64,000 bases of DNA, taken from NCBI RefSeq assembly GCF_937891065.1, contig NZ_CALAEQ010000268.1, positions 19,730 through 83,729 on the forward strand, written 5' to 3'. The notes under the pieces are model-generated. The model searched no databases. It worked only from the letters and a program-made list of their open reading frames with translations, and was not told where the DNA came from. This document shows, piece after piece, positions 43,335 through 54,184 of the stretch. Position 1 is the stretch's first letter, and each line of letters starts with the position of its first letter. The DNA comes from an uncultured Lutibacter sp. Lineage in GTDB: Bacteria; Bacteroidota; Bacteroidia; Flavobacteriales; Flavobacteriaceae. The position numbers and the translations under genes are program-made.

Positions 43335-44217
43335 TCCGGTTTTATTAAAAGAAAGTGTTGATGGTTTAAATATTAAACCTGATGGCGTATATGTTGATGT
43401 TACTTTTGGCGGTGGAGGTCATTCAAGAGAAATATTAAGTAGGTTAAATGAACATGGAAAATTGTTGGCATTTGATCAAGATGAAGATGCGAAACGAAAT
43501 ATGATTGATGATGAACGCTTTACATTGATACCGCAAAACTTCAGATTTATTAAAAGGTATTTACGTTTTTATGGTGTGAAAAAAGTAGATGGTGTTTTGG
43601 CTGATTTAGGGGTTTCTTCACATCAATTTGATGAAGCTGAACGCGGTTTTTCTACGCGATTTGATGCTGATTTGGACATGAGAATGAATCAGGCAGATGA
43701 GTTATCAGCTTTTCAAGTGATTAATTTCTATGATGAAGAAAAATTGAGTGATGTTTTGTTTCAATATGGAGAATTACGAAATGCTAGAGCTATTGCTAAA
43801 AAAATTGTTGAAGCAAGGTCTGAAAAGAAAATTAAAACAAGTTTTGAGCTAAAAGAAGTTTTAAGTGAATTTGTACCAAAAGCTGTTGAGCATAAAATAT
43901 TAGCTCAAATTTTTCAAGGAATTAGAATTGAAGTAAATCAGGAAATAGAAGCACTTAAAGAATTTTTATTGCAAGTGCCAGAAATATTAAATAAAGATGG
44001 AAGATTGAGTGTTATTTCTTATCACTCTTTAGAAGATAGGTTGGTAAAACGATTTATTATCAATGGTTTATTTGAAGGTGAACCTGAGAAAGATTTCTAT
44101 GGAAATATAGATGTTCCATTGAAAAAAGTAGGAAAAATGATTGTTCCATCATTTCAAGAAATTAAGATAAATAATAGAGCTAGAAGCGCAAAACTCAGAA
44201 TTGGAACCCTAAAGTAA
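43321..44217 (+). CDS. rsmH: 16S rRNA (cytosine(1402)-N(4))-methyltransferase
   Basis: 298 aa from ATG 43321 (MEYHNPVLLKESVDGL, the usual family start); it overlaps mraZ by 14 bases. The ORF track's 43303 start is an alternative. SAM-binding YVDVTFGGGGHSREIL (~25-40), ADLGVSSHQFDEAERGFS (~98), and VISYHSLEDRLVKRF (~225) are diagnostic. Normal dcw position. Confidence 0.95.
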   Translation: MEYHNPVLLKESVDGLNIKPDGVYVDVTFGGGGHSREILSRLNEHGKLLAFDQDEDAKRNMIDDERFTLIPQNFRFIKRYLRFYGVKKVDGVLADLGVSSHQFDEAERGFSTRFDADLDMRMNQADELSAFQVINFYDEEKLSDVLFQYGELRNARAIAKKIVEARSEKKIKTSFELKEVLSEFVPKAVEHKILAQIFQGIRIEVNQEIEALKEFLLQVPEILNKDGRLSVISYHSLEDRLVKRFIINGLFEGEPEKDFYGNIDVPLKKVGKMIVPSFQEIKINNRARSAKLRIGTLK

Positions 44218-44543
44218 TGGCTAATATTAAAGAAAAAATTTACCACGTATTAAAAGGTAATTTTCTAGTAAGTAATGATTCCTTTAAAAACTGGCGCTTT
44301 ATATTGTTTTTAGTGATGCTAATGATGTTAATGATTGCAAGTTCACACAGCTCTGATAAAAAAGTGATGGAAATTGCAAAACTTAGTAAGAAAATTAAAG
44401 AATTAAGATCTGAATTTGTTGATACTCGATCAATTTCTATGAAATTAAAATTAGAATCAACAATTAGAAATAAGGTTTTTGATTTGGAATTAAAGCCAAG
44501 TGAAGAACCGCCGCAAGTAATAAGAGTAACTGTAAAAAAATAA
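44217..44543 (+). CDS. FtsL-like cell division protein
   Basis: 108 aa bitopic protein: short cytoplasmic head, one membrane helix (FILFLVMLMMLMIASS, ~28-44), then a coiled-coil-like LSKKIKELRSEFVDTRSISMKL in the periplasm. Sequence is far from E. coli FtsL, but size, topology and place between rsmH and the division PBP identify it. Overlaps the rsmH stop (TAATG). Confidence 0.82.
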   Translation: MANIKEKIYHVLKGNFLVSNDSFKNWRFILFLVMLMMLMIASSHSSDKKVMEIAKLSKKIKELRSEFVDTRSISMKLKLESTIRNKVFDLELKPSEEPPQVIRVTVKK

Positions 44544-44549
44544 AAACAA

Positions 44550-46541
44550 TTGGCTGCTACAAAAAAAAACATATTGAACAAGTTGTATGTTGTGCTTGTG
44601 TTTATTACACTGTTTTTGTTGGCAATAATCTTAAGACTATCTAATATTCAAATTGCAGATGGAGAAAAATACAGAATCTTATCCGAGCAACATACATTAA
44701 GAAACGATACAATTTTTGCAAATAGAGGTAATGTGTTTTCAGCTGACGGTAGTTTGTTAGCAACTTCAATGTCGCAATACGAAATTAGAATGGATGCTTT
44801 TACAGTTGATTCTAAAGTATTTGAAAAAGAGATTAGAAATTTAGCTACAGAATTATCGAAAATGCTTGGAAATTCTGCTTCTCATTGGGAGCAAAAAATT
44901 AGAAAAGCTCGAACTAATAAAAATAGATACTTATATATTACTAAGAAATTAGGTCACAATGATTATATAAAAATTAAGAGTTTCCCAATTTTTAATTTAG
45001 GAATGTATAAAGGAGGTTTTATAGCTGAACAATCAACAGTTAGAGCTCATCCTTTAGGGAAAGTTGCTGAGAGAACTATAGGTTATGATGATTATAGAGG
45101 TGCTCCAGGTATAGAAGGCGCTTATAGAAATTATTTAAAAGGAAAACACGGTTGGCGATTGAAGCAAAAAATTGCACAAGGACAATGGAAACCAATTAAT
45201 GACAATAACGAAAGGGAGCCTGTTGATGGAAAAGACATTGTAACAACAATTGATATAAATATTCAAGATATAGCGCATCATTCTTTATTAAAACAATTAG
45301 AATATTACAATGCAGAACATGGTTGTGTAGTTGTAATGGAAACTAAAACCGGAGAAATTAAGGCTATTTCAAATTTAGGTAGGAGTTCTGTAGGTAAATA
45401 TTACGAAAAAAGAAATTATGCAGTTTATGAATCTCACGAACCAGGGTCGGCATTTAAAGTAATGTCTTTGGTAGCAGGATTAGAATCAGGTGTAATAGAT
45501 ACAAACACAGTTGTTGATACTGGAGAAGGTAAGTATAGAATGTACGGTAGATATATAAATGATTCTCATAGAGGTGGTTACGGAGAGATTTCAGCAGCAA
45601 GAGCGTTGGAAGTTTCATCAAATATTGGTTTTGCAAGGTTAATTGAAGAAGGTTTTGGAAAGGAACCTGAAAAATTTATCAATATTTTAAAAGGAATGCA
45701 CTTAAACGATATGTTAAATTTAGCAATAAAAGGAGAGGGAAAACCAGTAATACCTTCGCCAGGAGATGAAATATGGAGTAAAAATGCATTACCATCTATT
45801 GCTTATGGTTATAATTTAAAATTAACACCTTTACAAACACTTACGTTTTACAATGCAATAGCAAATAATGGTGAAATGTTAAAACCCAGATTTGTAAAAG
45901 AAATTCGCACTTGGGATAAACATGTAGAACATTTCGAAAAAGAAGTAATAGACTCTGAAATTTGTTCAATAGAAACAATTAAGAAGGTTCAAGAAATTCT
46001 AAAAAATGTTGTTGTTCGAGGAACTGGACAAAAATTGTACGATGAAAATTTTTCAATGGCCGGTAAAACTGGTACTGCAAGAACTGAATATGGTAATTAT
46101 GAAGAATGGATTAAAGATAAAAGATATATATCATCATTTACTGGTTATTTTCCTGCAGAAGACCCTATGTATTCATGTATTGTAGTTGTTCACAAACCTG
46201 ATACTAAAACTGGTTTTTACGGTGCAGATGTTTCTGGTCCGGTTTTTAAAGATATTGCTCAAAAAATATATACTTCAAATCACATAATTAATACGATAGA
46301 TAATAGCGCACCAAATTTTGCAAGTATTAAAAATAACTTTGATTCTTACTATACTGAATCTAATAAGGAATTTATTTCAATCCCGAATGTTAAAGGAATG
46401 GCGGCAATGGACGCCATTTCTTTACTTGAAAACATAGGGTTGAAAGTAAATTTGAATGGAGAAGGAAAAGTACAAGATCAGTCTATAAATGCAGGAGAAA
46501 AACTAATAAAAGGAACCACCATAGTTTTAAATTTAATTTAA
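44550..46541 (+). CDS. ftsI: division-specific penicillin-binding protein (transpeptidase, PASTA domain)
   Basis: 663 aa. TTG start at 44550; no ATG is near. One N-terminal membrane helix, PBP dimerisation region (RGNVFSADGSLLATS), then transpeptidase motifs SAFK (PGSAFKVMSL, ~298), SSN (~352) and KTG (AGKTGTART, ~507). A single C-terminal PASTA domain (IPNVKGMAAMDAISLLENIG) ends the protein, as in Bacteroidota and Spo VD-like PBPs. Makes septal peptidoglycan with FtsW. Confidence 0.92.
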   Translation: MAATKKNILNKLYVVLVFITLFLLAIILRLSNIQIADGEKYRILSEQHTLRNDTIFANRGNVFSADGSLLATSMSQYEIRMDAFTVDSKVFEKEIRNLATELSKMLGNSASHWEQKIRKARTNKNRYLYITKKLGHNDYIKIKSFPIFNLGMYKGGFIAEQSTVRAHPLGKVAERTIGYDDYRGAPGIEGAYRNYLKGKHGWRLKQKIAQGQWKPINDNNEREPVDGKDIVTTIDINIQDIAHHSLLKQLEYYNAEHGCVVVMETKTGEIKAISNLGRSSVGKYYEKRNYAVYESHEPGSAFKVMSLVAGLESGVIDTNTVVDTGEGKYRMYGRYINDSHRGGYGEISAARALEVSSNIGFARLIEEGFGKEPEKFINILKGMHLNDMLNLAIKGEGKPVIPSPGDEIWSKNALPSIAYGYNLKLTPLQTLTFYNAIANNGEMLKPRFVKEIRTWDKHVEHFEKEVIDSEICSIETIKKVQEILKNVVVRGTGQKLYDENFSMAGKTGTARTEYGNYEEWIKDKRYISSFTGYFPAEDPMYSCIVVVHKPDTKTGFYGADVSGPVFKDIAQKIYTSNHIINTIDNSAPNFASIKNNFDSYYTESNKEFISIPNVKGMAAMDAISLLENIGLKVNLNGEGKVQDQSINAGEKLIKGTTIVLNLI

Positions 46542-48005
46542 TTGAAGGTATTAAAAAACATATTGTATAAAGTTAGCATTGATTCAATTCAGGGTAGTAC
46601 CGAGAAATTGGTAAATGCTATTGTGTTTGATTCTAGAGAAGTAAAACAAAACAGTTTGTTTGTTGCTCAAAAAGGACTGTTGTTTGATGGACATGAATTT
46701 ATTGAAAAAGCTATTGAGTTAGGCGCAAAGGTTATTGTTTGTGAAGAATTGCCTAAAAATTTAATTCAAAATATAACTTATGTTCAAGTTGAAGATTCTA
46801 ATAGTGCATTGGCTATTATTGCTTCAAACTTTTACGATAATCCTTCTTCAAAATTAAAATTAGTAGGGATTACTGGTACAAACGGAAAAACTACTATAGC
46901 AACATTATTATATAATTTATTTCAAAAAGCAGGTTATAAATCAGGTTTATTATCAACGGTAAAAATTTTGGTTGATACCATCCAATATGAAACTAGCCAC
47001 ACTACACCAAATTCTGTTTTAATAAATAAGTATTTGAATGAAATGGTTGAATTGGGAGTTGATTATTGCTTTATGGAAGTTAGTTCTCATGGAATTCAAC
47101 AAAAAAGAACAGAAGGGTTACAATTTGCAGGTGGAGTTTTTACCAATTTAACACACGATCATTTAGATTATCATAAAACTTTTGCAGCATACAGAGATGT
47201 AAAAAAATCGTTTTTTGATTCGTTACCTAAATCTGCCTTTGCTTTGGTAAATATAGATGATAAAAACGGAGCAGTAATGCTTCAAAATACACTAGCAAAT
47301 AAACAGTCTTATGCTTTAAAAACAATGGCTGATTTTAAAGTCAGGATTTTAGAAAATCAATTTTCAGGCTTGTTGTTAACCATGAATAATAAAGAAGTTT
47401 GGACAAAATTAATAGGAAGTTTTAACGCATATAATTTAGCGGCAGTTTATGGAACTGCAAATTTATTAGGTTTAGATTCAACAGAAACCTTAACACATAT
47501 TAGTGAATTAGAAAGTGTAAGTGGAAGGTTTCAACATTTTATTTCAAAAGGCGGTGTAACTGCAATAATTGATTATGCCCATACACCAGATGCATTAAAA
47601 AATGTATTAGAAACTATTAATGATATAAGGACAGGAAACGAACAAGTAATTACCGTTGTGGGATGCGGTGGCAATAGAGATAAAGCTAAACGGCCTGTTA
47701 TGGGACGTTTAGCATCTCAATTAAGTACTCAAGTAATTTTTACTTCTGACAATCCAAGAAGTGAAAATCCGCAAACAATTATTGAAGAAATGGAAGTAGG
47801 TGTAGAACCTCAAAATTTCAAGAAAACAATTTCAATTTTAGATAGAGAACAAGCAATTAAAGCAGCGACAAAATTCGCGAAAAAAGGAGATATTATTTTA
47901 ATTGCTGGAAAAGGACATGAAACGTATCAGGAGGTGAAAGGAATACGATCACATTTTGATGATTACGAGAAAATAACAGAATTACTAATTGCCATAGAAA
48001 GTTAA
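46542..48005 (+). CDS. murE: UDP-N-acetylmuramoyl-L-alanyl-D-glutamate--2,6-diaminopimelate ligase
   Basis: 487 aa, TTG start directly after the ftsI stop. ATP loop GITGTNGKTTIATLL (~108-122), substrate region HTTPNS and SSHGIQQKR, and the DAP-recognising DNPRSENP (~403-410), which indicates meso-diaminopimelate rather than lysine. Adds the third residue of the peptidoglycan stem. Confidence 0.95.
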   Translation: MKVLKNILYKVSIDSIQGSTEKLVNAIVFDSREVKQNSLFVAQKGLLFDGHEFIEKAIELGAKVIVCEELPKNLIQNITYVQVEDSNSALAIIASNFYDNPSSKLKLVGITGTNGKTTIATLLYNLFQKAGYKSGLLSTVKILVDTIQYETSHTTPNSVLINKYLNEMVELGVDYCFMEVSSHGIQQKRTEGLQFAGGVFTNLTHDHLDYHKTFAAYRDVKKSFFDSLPKSAFALVNIDDKNGAVMLQNTLANKQSYALKTMADFKVRILENQFSGLLLTMNNKEVWTKLIGSFNAYNLAAVYGTANLLGLDSTETLTHISELESVSGRFQHFISKGGVTAIIDYAHTPDALKNVLETINDIRTGNEQVITVVGCGGNRDKAKRPVMGRLASQLSTQVIFTSDNPRSENPQTIIEEMEVGVEPQNFKKTISILDREQAIKAATKFAKKGDIILIAGKGHETYQEVKGIRSHFDDYEKITELLIAIES

Positions 48006-48008
48006 ACA

Positions 48009-49235
48009 ATGTTATATTATTTATTTCAATATTTAGAGAATCATTACAATTTAATTGGAGCGGGGTTATTTCAATATATCTCGTTTAGATCTGCATTGGC
48101 TTTTATTATTTCATTACTTTTTTCAACAATTTATGGTAAGCGAATTATTAATTTTTTACAACGTAAACAAGTAGGAGAGTCCGTTAGAGATCTAGGTTTA
48201 GAAGGGCAAGCTGAAAAAGCAGGAACGCCAACTATGGGTGGAGTTATTATTATTATGGCGACTCTTATTCCGGTTTTTTTATTAGCGAAAATGGATAACA
48301 TTTATATTGTGATACTTATTGTTACAACTTTATGGATGGGAGCAATTGGTTTTATAGATGATTATATTAAAATATTTAAAAAAAATAAAGCAGGTTTAAA
48401 AGGGCGATTCAAAATTTTAGGTCAAGTTACTTTAGGAATTTTTGTTGGGACTATGTTCTATTTTCATCCAAGTATTACTATGAAAGAAAAATTACCTGTA
48501 AAGTATCAATATGTTACAGAAACAGGTACGCCAGTATTGTTCGCTGATGCCAAAAAATCTACTAAAACTACCATACCATTTTTAAAAAATAACGAACTGG
48601 ATTATGCAGATGCTCTTGGCTTTCTAGGAAATGGATTTAAAGATTACGCTTGGTTAATTTTTATACCAATTGTAATTTTTATTATAACGGCAGTATCAAA
48701 TGGTGCAAATTTAACAGATGGTATTGATGGTTTAGCCGCTGGATCTTCGGCAATAATAGTTTTAACCCTAGGAATTTTTGCATGGGTATCAGGAAATATA
48801 ATTTTCGCTAATTATTTGGATGTGATGTACATTCCAAATTCAGGTGAAATGACCATTTTTATTGCAGCTTTTGTAGGTGCTTTAATAGGTTTTTTATGGT
48901 ACAATACCTATCCGGCTCAAGTTTTTATGGGAGATACAGGAAGTTTAACTATAGGTGGTATTATTGCTGTTTTAGCTATTGCAGTTCGTAAAGAATTGTT
49001 AATTCCAATTTTGGCCGGTGTCTTTTTTATTGAAACATTATCAGTGATACTTCAGGTGAGTTATTTTAAATATTCAAGAAAGAAATATGGTGAAGGAAGA
49101 CGAATTTTTAAAATGTCGCCCTTGCATCATCACTATCAAAAATTGGGTTATCACGAAAGTAAGATTGTAACTCGATTTTGGATTATTGGTATTATGATGG
49201 CTGTTTTTGCGATAGTAACTCTAAAGTTGCGATAG
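48009..49235 (+). CDS. mraY: phospho-N-acetylmuramoyl-pentapeptide-transferase
   Basis: 408 aa, ten membrane helices. Makes lipid I. Seen: [14 protein letters not shown] (~74), the Asp-rich [22 protein letters not shown] (~116), [11 protein letters not shown] (~240) and the [11 protein letters not shown]...[14 protein letters not shown] end (~345-380). A ~40 aa longer periplasmic loop ([21 protein letters not shown], approx. 160-180) is typical of this phylum. Confidence 0.96.
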   Translation: MLYYLFQYLENHYNLIGAGLFQYISFRSALAFIISLLFSTIYGKRIINFLQRKQVGESVRDLGLEGQAEKAGTPTMGGVIIIMATLIPVFLLAKMDNIYIVILIVTTLWMGAIGFIDDYIKIFKKNKAGLKGRFKILGQVTLGIFVGTMFYFHPSITMKEKLPVKYQYVTETGTPVLFADAKKSTKTTIPFLKNNELDYADALGFLGNGFKDYAWLIFIPIVIFIITAVSNGANLTDGIDGLAAGSSAIIVLTLGIFAWVSGNIIFANYLDVMYIPNSGEMTIFIAAFVGALIGFLWYNTYPAQVFMGDTGSLTIGGIIAVLAIAVRKELLIPILAGVFFIETLSVILQVSYFKYSRKKYGEGRRIFKMSPLHHHYQKLGYHESKIVTRFWIIGIMMAVFAIVTLKLR

Positions 49236-50567
49236 ATGAAATTAGTTATTCTTGGCGCGGGTGAAAGTGGTGTTGGAACTGCTATTTTGGGAAAACAAAA
49301 AGGGTACGATGTTTTTGTTTCTGATAAAGGAATAATTACAGAAAAATATAAAAAAGTTCTTTTAAATAATAATATTTCTTTTGAGGAAGGAAAGCATACC
49401 GAAGCTGAAATTTTCGATGCTGATGTTGTAATGAAAAGTCCAGGGATTCCTGATACAGTTTCATTAATTATAGCATTAAGAGAAAAAGGTATTTCTGTAA
49501 TTTCTGAAATTGAGTTTGCTTCAAAATATACAAATGGAGTTATTGTTGGGATTACCGGATCAAATGGGAAAACCACCACAACAATGTTAGTAAATCATAT
49601 TTTGAAAAAAGCAGGTTTAAATGTTAGTATGGGTGGGAATATTGGCAAAAGTTTTGCACAACAAGTAGCAGAAACAAAAACTGATATTCATGTGTTAGAG
49701 TTGAGCAGTTTTCAATTGGATGGTATTCAAAATTTTGTGCCTCATATTGCAATTATTACAAATATTACACCTGATCATTTGGATAGGTATGATTATAAAT
49801 TTGAGAATTATATCAACTCAAAATTTAGAGTTACAGAGAATCAAACTGAAAGTGATTTTTTGATTTATGATTTTGATGATGAAGTGATATTAAATTGGTT
49901 AAAAAATAATAAAGTAAAAGCCACTTTATTGCCTTTTTCAATTGAAAAGGAATTAGAACAAGGTGTGTATTTAAAAGACGAACAAATAATAATGAAATAT
50001 AAAACAGAACAAAAAATAATGGAGATTTCAACTTTAGCATTAAAAGGAAAGCACAATACAAAAAATGCAATGGCAGCTGCTATGGCGGCTTCATTGTTGA
50101 AAGTTAGAAAAGATACTATTAGAGAAAGTTTAGAAGATTTTGAAGGGGCAGAGCACAGACTTGAATCTGTTTTAAAAATTAATGGAGTACAATACATTAA
50201 CGATTCCAAAGCAACCAATGTAAATGCAACATTTTATGCTTTAGACTGTATGCAATCTCCAACAGTTTGGATAGTTGGTGGAGTTGATAAGGGAAATGAT
50301 TATTTAGATTTAATGCCTTTGGTACGAGAAAAAGTAAAAGCAATTATTTGCTTAGGGGTTGATAATCATAAAATTGTGAATACTTTTTATAATGTAGTTG
50401 ATTTAATAGTTGAAACTGCTGGAGCCGAAGAAGCTGTAAAAGTAGCGTACAAAATTGCAGAAAAAGGAGATACAGTATTGTTGTCGCCAGCTTGTGCAAG
50501 TTTTGATTTATTTGAAAATTATGAAGATAGAGGTAATAAATTTAAACAAGCAGTTAGAGAATTGTAA
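49236..50567 (+). CDS. murD: UDP-N-acetylmuramoyl-L-alanine--D-glutamate ligase
   Basis: 443 aa. N-terminal UDP-binding LVILGAGESGVGTAIL, ATP loop GITGSNGKTTTTMLVNHIL (~105-122), ELSSFQLDGI (~152), NITPDHLDRY (~172) and YINDSKATN..A (~317). Its start codon abuts the mraY stop. Confidence 0.95.
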   Translation: MKLVILGAGESGVGTAILGKQKGYDVFVSDKGIITEKYKKVLLNNNISFEEGKHTEAEIFDADVVMKSPGIPDTVSLIIALREKGISVISEIEFASKYTNGVIVGITGSNGKTTTTMLVNHILKKAGLNVSMGGNIGKSFAQQVAETKTDIHVLELSSFQLDGIQNFVPHIAIITNITPDHLDRYDYKFENYINSKFRVTENQTESDFLIYDFDDEVILNWLKNNKVKATLLPFSIEKELEQGVYLKDEQIIMKYKTEQKIMEISTLALKGKHNTKNAMAAAMAASLLKVRKDTIRESLEDFEGAEHRLESVLKINGVQYINDSKATNVNATFYALDCMQSPTVWIVGGVDKGNDYLDLMPLVREKVKAIICLGVDNHKIVNTFYNVVDLIVETAGAEEAVKVAYKIAEKGDTVLLSPACASFDLFENYEDRGNKFKQAVREL

Positions 50568-51758
50568 ATGAAAAATATCCTTAAAAATATTGAAGGTGAT
50601 CGAACAATTTGGGCAATAGTTTCTGTTTTAGCTATTTTGTCTTTTTTGCCAGTTTATAGTGCAAGTACCAATTTGGTTTATGTAGTCAATAATGGTACTC
50701 CAACTTTTCATTTATTTAAGCATGCTTTTTTATTATTATGTGGTTTTTTAATTATTTATGGAGTTCATAAAATTCCCTATAGATATTTTAGTGGAGGTTC
50801 CGTTTTAATGATTCCTCTAGTTATATTATTATTAATCTATACACTTACCCAAGGAACTACAATTGGAGGTTCAAATGCAAGTCGTTGGATACAAATTCCG
50901 TTTATTGGTGTTGGTTTTCAAACATCAACATTAGCAGGGTTGGTAATTATGATTTATGTTGCTCGTTATTTAGCTCGTAATAAAGATAATGAAGTAACTT
51001 TTAAAGAATCCATACTCCACTTGTGGATGCCTATAGCCTTTATTTTGGTGTTAATTTTACCTGCAAATTTTTCAACAACAGCCATTATTTTTGTAATGGT
51101 ATTGTTGGTGGTTTTTATAGGCGGTTATCCTATAAAATATATTTCATACGTTTTGGGAATAGGTGTTGTGTTTTTAACGCTTTTTGTTCTCACCGCAAAA
51201 GCATTTCCTGATGCAATGCCAAATAGAGTTGATACTTGGATTAGTAGAATTGAGAATTTTTCAGATAAAAATGCAGAAGAAGGATATCAAGTTGAAAAAG
51301 CCAAAATAGCTATAGCTAGTGGTGGTTTACAAGGAAGAGGCCCTGGAAAAAGTATTCAAAAGAATTTTTTACCCCAATCTTCATCCGATTTTATTTTTGC
51401 CATTATTGTTGAAGAATATGGGTTAGTTGGAGCCTCAGTTGTAATACTTTTGTATTTTATGTTGTTGTTTAGAATAGTAATGGCTGCCAAAAAAGCAACC
51501 AGCGTATTTGCAACATTACTTATTATTGGAGTTGGTTTACCTATTATTTTTCAGGCATTAATAAATATGGCTGTAGCAGTTAATTTATTTCCTGTAACAG
51601 GACAAACTTTGCCATTAATTAGTAGTGGAGGTACATCAATTTGGATGACTTGCTTTGCAATTGGTATTATTTTAAGTGTAACTGCTAATAAAGAAAAAGC
51701 AGACAGTTCAGAAAATGAAGATAACCCTTTAGATATTTTACATGAAGCAATCGGTTAA
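50568..51758 (+). CDS. ftsW: FtsW/RodA/SpoVE-family peptidoglycan glycosyltransferase, FtsW
   Basis: 396 aa SEDS protein with about ten membrane helices. Seen: [21 protein letters not shown], the [19 protein letters not shown] loop, and the strongly conserved [20 protein letters not shown] (~265-284) and [18 protein letters not shown] (~343-360). Polymerises lipid II with the adjacent division PBP. Overlaps murG by 17 bases. Confidence 0.94.
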   Translation: MKNILKNIEGDRTIWAIVSVLAILSFLPVYSASTNLVYVVNNGTPTFHLFKHAFLLLCGFLIIYGVHKIPYRYFSGGSVLMIPLVILLLIYTLTQGTTIGGSNASRWIQIPFIGVGFQTSTLAGLVIMIYVARYLARNKDNEVTFKESILHLWMPIAFILVLILPANFSTTAIIFVMVLLVVFIGGYPIKYISYVLGIGVVFLTLFVLTAKAFPDAMPNRVDTWISRIENFSDKNAEEGYQVEKAKIAIASGGLQGRGPGKSIQKNFLPQSSSDFIFAIIVEEYGLVGASVVILLYFMLLFRIVMAAKKATSVFATLLIIGVGLPIIFQALINMAVAVNLFPVTGQTLPLISSGGTSIWMTCFAIGIILSVTANKEKADSSENEDNPLDILHEAIG

Positions 51759-52836
51759 TATCATATTAAGTGGTGGTGGAACTGGCGGGCATATTTACCC
51801 AGCTGTTTCAATAGCAAATGAGCTAAAGGATAAATTTCCTGAAGCTAAATTTTTATTTGTTGGAGCCAAAGATAGAATGGAAATGGAAAAAGTTCCTCAA
51901 GCTGGATATGATATTAAAGGTTTGTGGATTTCAGGAATTCAAAGAAAATTGACTTTAAAAAATTTAGTATTTCCTTTTAAATTAATAAGTAGTTTATGGA
52001 ATGCACATAAAATTATCAAAAAATTTAAACCAAGTATTGTAATTGGTACTGGAGGATTTGCAAGCGGGCCAACATTATACATGGCAAATAGAAAAGGTGT
52101 AAAAACTTTGATACAGGAACAAAATTCATATCCAGGAATTACCAATAAACTATTATCAAAAAAAGCAAATAAAATTTGTGTTGCATATGATGGTTTAGAA
52201 CGTTTTTTTCCTGCTGATAAAATTATAAAAACAGGAAATCCGGTTCGTCAAGATTTGTTAACCATTGAAGGGAAAAGAGAGGAAGCGCAAGCTCATTTTA
52301 ATTTAGACTTAGATAAAAAAACATTAGTAATTATCGGAGGAAGTTTAGGAGCGAGAGCGGTTAATAATTTAATTGAGAAGCATATCAACTGGTTGGTTTC
52401 TAATAAAGTACAAGTGATTTGGCAAACAGGGAAGTTATATTATGATGAATTTAAAAAGTATGATGAATTAGAAGGGGTGAAAACATTTGCTTTTTTAAAT
52501 AGAATGGATTTAACCTATGCTGCAGCTGACATTTTAATTAGCAGGGCTGGCGCAAGTTCAATTTCTGAATTATGTATTGTAGGAAAGCCTGTGATATTTA
52601 TTCCTTCGCCAAATGTTGCTGAAGATCATCAAACAAAAAACGCATTAGCGGTTGTGAATAATAATGCGGCTTTATTATTAAAAGAATCTGAATTAGAAAT
52701 GTTTCAAACAATGTTTAAAGAATTGTTGAATGATGAAAAGTTACAAGAAACATTAAGTGGAAATATTAAAAAATTAGCATTACCAAATGCTACAAAAGAT
52801 ATAGTGAAGGAAATAGAAAAATTAATGATTAGCTAA
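51742..52836 (+). CDS. murG: undecaprenyldiphospho-muramoylpentapeptide beta-N-acetylglucosaminyltransferase
   Basis: 364 aa GT-B enzyme forming lipid II. Phosphate loop [17 protein letters not shown] (~8-24), [13 protein letters not shown] (~105), [10 protein letters not shown] (~192) and [25 protein letters not shown] (~262-286) for UDP-GlcNAc. Peripheral on the inner membrane. Confidence 0.96.
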   Translation: MKQSVNIILSGGGTGGHIYPAVSIANELKDKFPEAKFLFVGAKDRMEMEKVPQAGYDIKGLWISGIQRKLTLKNLVFPFKLISSLWNAHKIIKKFKPSIVIGTGGFASGPTLYMANRKGVKTLIQEQNSYPGITNKLLSKKANKICVAYDGLERFFPADKIIKTGNPVRQDLLTIEGKREEAQAHFNLDLDKKTLVIIGGSLGARAVNNLIEKHINWLVSNKVQVIWQTGKLYYDEFKKYDELEGVKTFAFLNRMDLTYAAADILISRAGASSISELCIVGKPVIFIPSPNVAEDHQTKNALAVVNNNAALLLKESELEMFQTMFKELLNDEKLQETLSGNIKKLALPNATKDIVKEIEKLMIS

Positions 52837-52837
52837 T

Positions 52838-54184
52838 TTGAATCTAGAAAATATACATAACGTCTATTTTATTGGTATCGGAGGAATCGGTATGAGTGCT
52901 ATTGCAAACTATTTTAAAAGCAATGGTAAACATGTAGCTGGATATGATAAAGTTTCTACTGAAATCACTAAATCACTTCAAAATATAGGTGTAGATACTC
53001 ACTTTGAAGATTCAGTAAATTTAATACCTTCAGCGTTTAAAAATAATCAAAACACGTTGGTGGTTTACACACCAGCAGTGCCTAAAAATCATGCAGAATT
53101 AAATTATTTTTTAGAAAACAACTTTAAAGTTTTAAAACGTTCTGAAATTCTAGGAGAAATTACCAAAGATTCATTTTGTTTAGCTGTTGCGGGAACTCAT
53201 GGAAAAACTACAACTTCAACAATTTTAGGACATATTTTAAAAGAAACCAATGTAAACGCAACATCATTTTTAGGTGGAATTTCAGAAAATTATAATTCTA
53301 ATTTAATTTTAGGTGGAAGCGAAATTTCAGTAGTGGAAGCTGACGAGTTTGATAGATCATTTTTAAAACTCTCTCCTAATATTGCGTGTATTACATCTAT
53401 GGATGCAGATCATTTAGATATTTACGGGAGCCATTCAGAATTAGAAAAATCATTTAAAGATTTTGCAGCCAAAGTTTCTGATATTTTGATAGTTAGAAAA
53501 GGATTGCCTCTAAATGGGTTAACGTATGGAATTAATGAAGATGCGGATTATGAAGCTAAAAATTTAAGAATAGAAGAAGGAACTTATATTTTTGATGTAC
53601 AAACTCCTTCGGGATTTATTGAAAATATAAAAATAAACTTACCAGGAAAACATAATGTGCTAAATGCAATGGCGGCTTTGGCAATGGCAAATAATGTTGG
53701 AATTTCATTACAAGTCATTGCTAAAGCTTTACTAACATTTAAAGGAATTAGAAGGCGTTTTTCTTATAAAATTAAAACTGAAAATTTAGTATTAATTGAT
53801 GATTATGCACATCATCCAACTGAAATAAATGCCGTTGTAGATTCAGTTCGTGAAATGTATCCTTCAAAAAAAGTATTAGGAATTTTTCAACCTCATTTGT
53901 ACAGTAGAACAAGAGATTTTATTGATGATTTTGCTTCAAGTTTGTCTCGTTTTGACGAACTAATTTTGTTGGATATTTATCCTGCAAGAGAATTACCAAT
54001 TGAGGGCGTAACATCGAATTGGTTATTAGGTAAAATTTCCATTGAAAATAAGTGTATTTCTACGAAAGAAAAATTAGTTGAGAACGTTTTAAATTCAAAA
54101 GCCCAAATAATAGTGATGATTGGAGCTGGAGATATAGGTGAATTAGTTGATATAATTAAAAACAATTTGAAAGTTGAAAATTAA
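52838..54184 (+). CDS. murC: UDP-N-acetylmuramate--L-alanine ligase
   Basis: 448 aa, TTG start one base after murG. N-terminal FIGIGGIGMSAIANYF, ATP loop VAGTHGKTTTSTILGHIL (~116-133), EADEFDRSFL (~166), DADHLDIYGS (~185) and DDYAHHPTEI (~321). First Mur ligase step. Confidence 0.95.
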   Translation: MNLENIHNVYFIGIGGIGMSAIANYFKSNGKHVAGYDKVSTEITKSLQNIGVDTHFEDSVNLIPSAFKNNQNTLVVYTPAVPKNHAELNYFLENNFKVLKRSEILGEITKDSFCLAVAGTHGKTTTSTILGHILKETNVNATSFLGGISENYNSNLILGGSEISVVEADEFDRSFLKLSPNIACITSMDADHLDIYGSHSELEKSFKDFAAKVSDILIVRKGLPLNGLTYGINEDADYEAKNLRIEEGTYIFDVQTPSGFIENIKINLPGKHNVLNAMAALAMANNVGISLQVIAKALLTFKGIRRRFSYKIKTENLVLIDDYAHHPTEINAVVDSVREMYPSKKVLGIFQPHLYSRTRDFIDDFASSLSRFDELILLDIYPARELPIEGVTSNWLLGKISIENKCISTKEKLVENVLNSKAQIIVMIGAGDIGELVDIIKNNLKVEN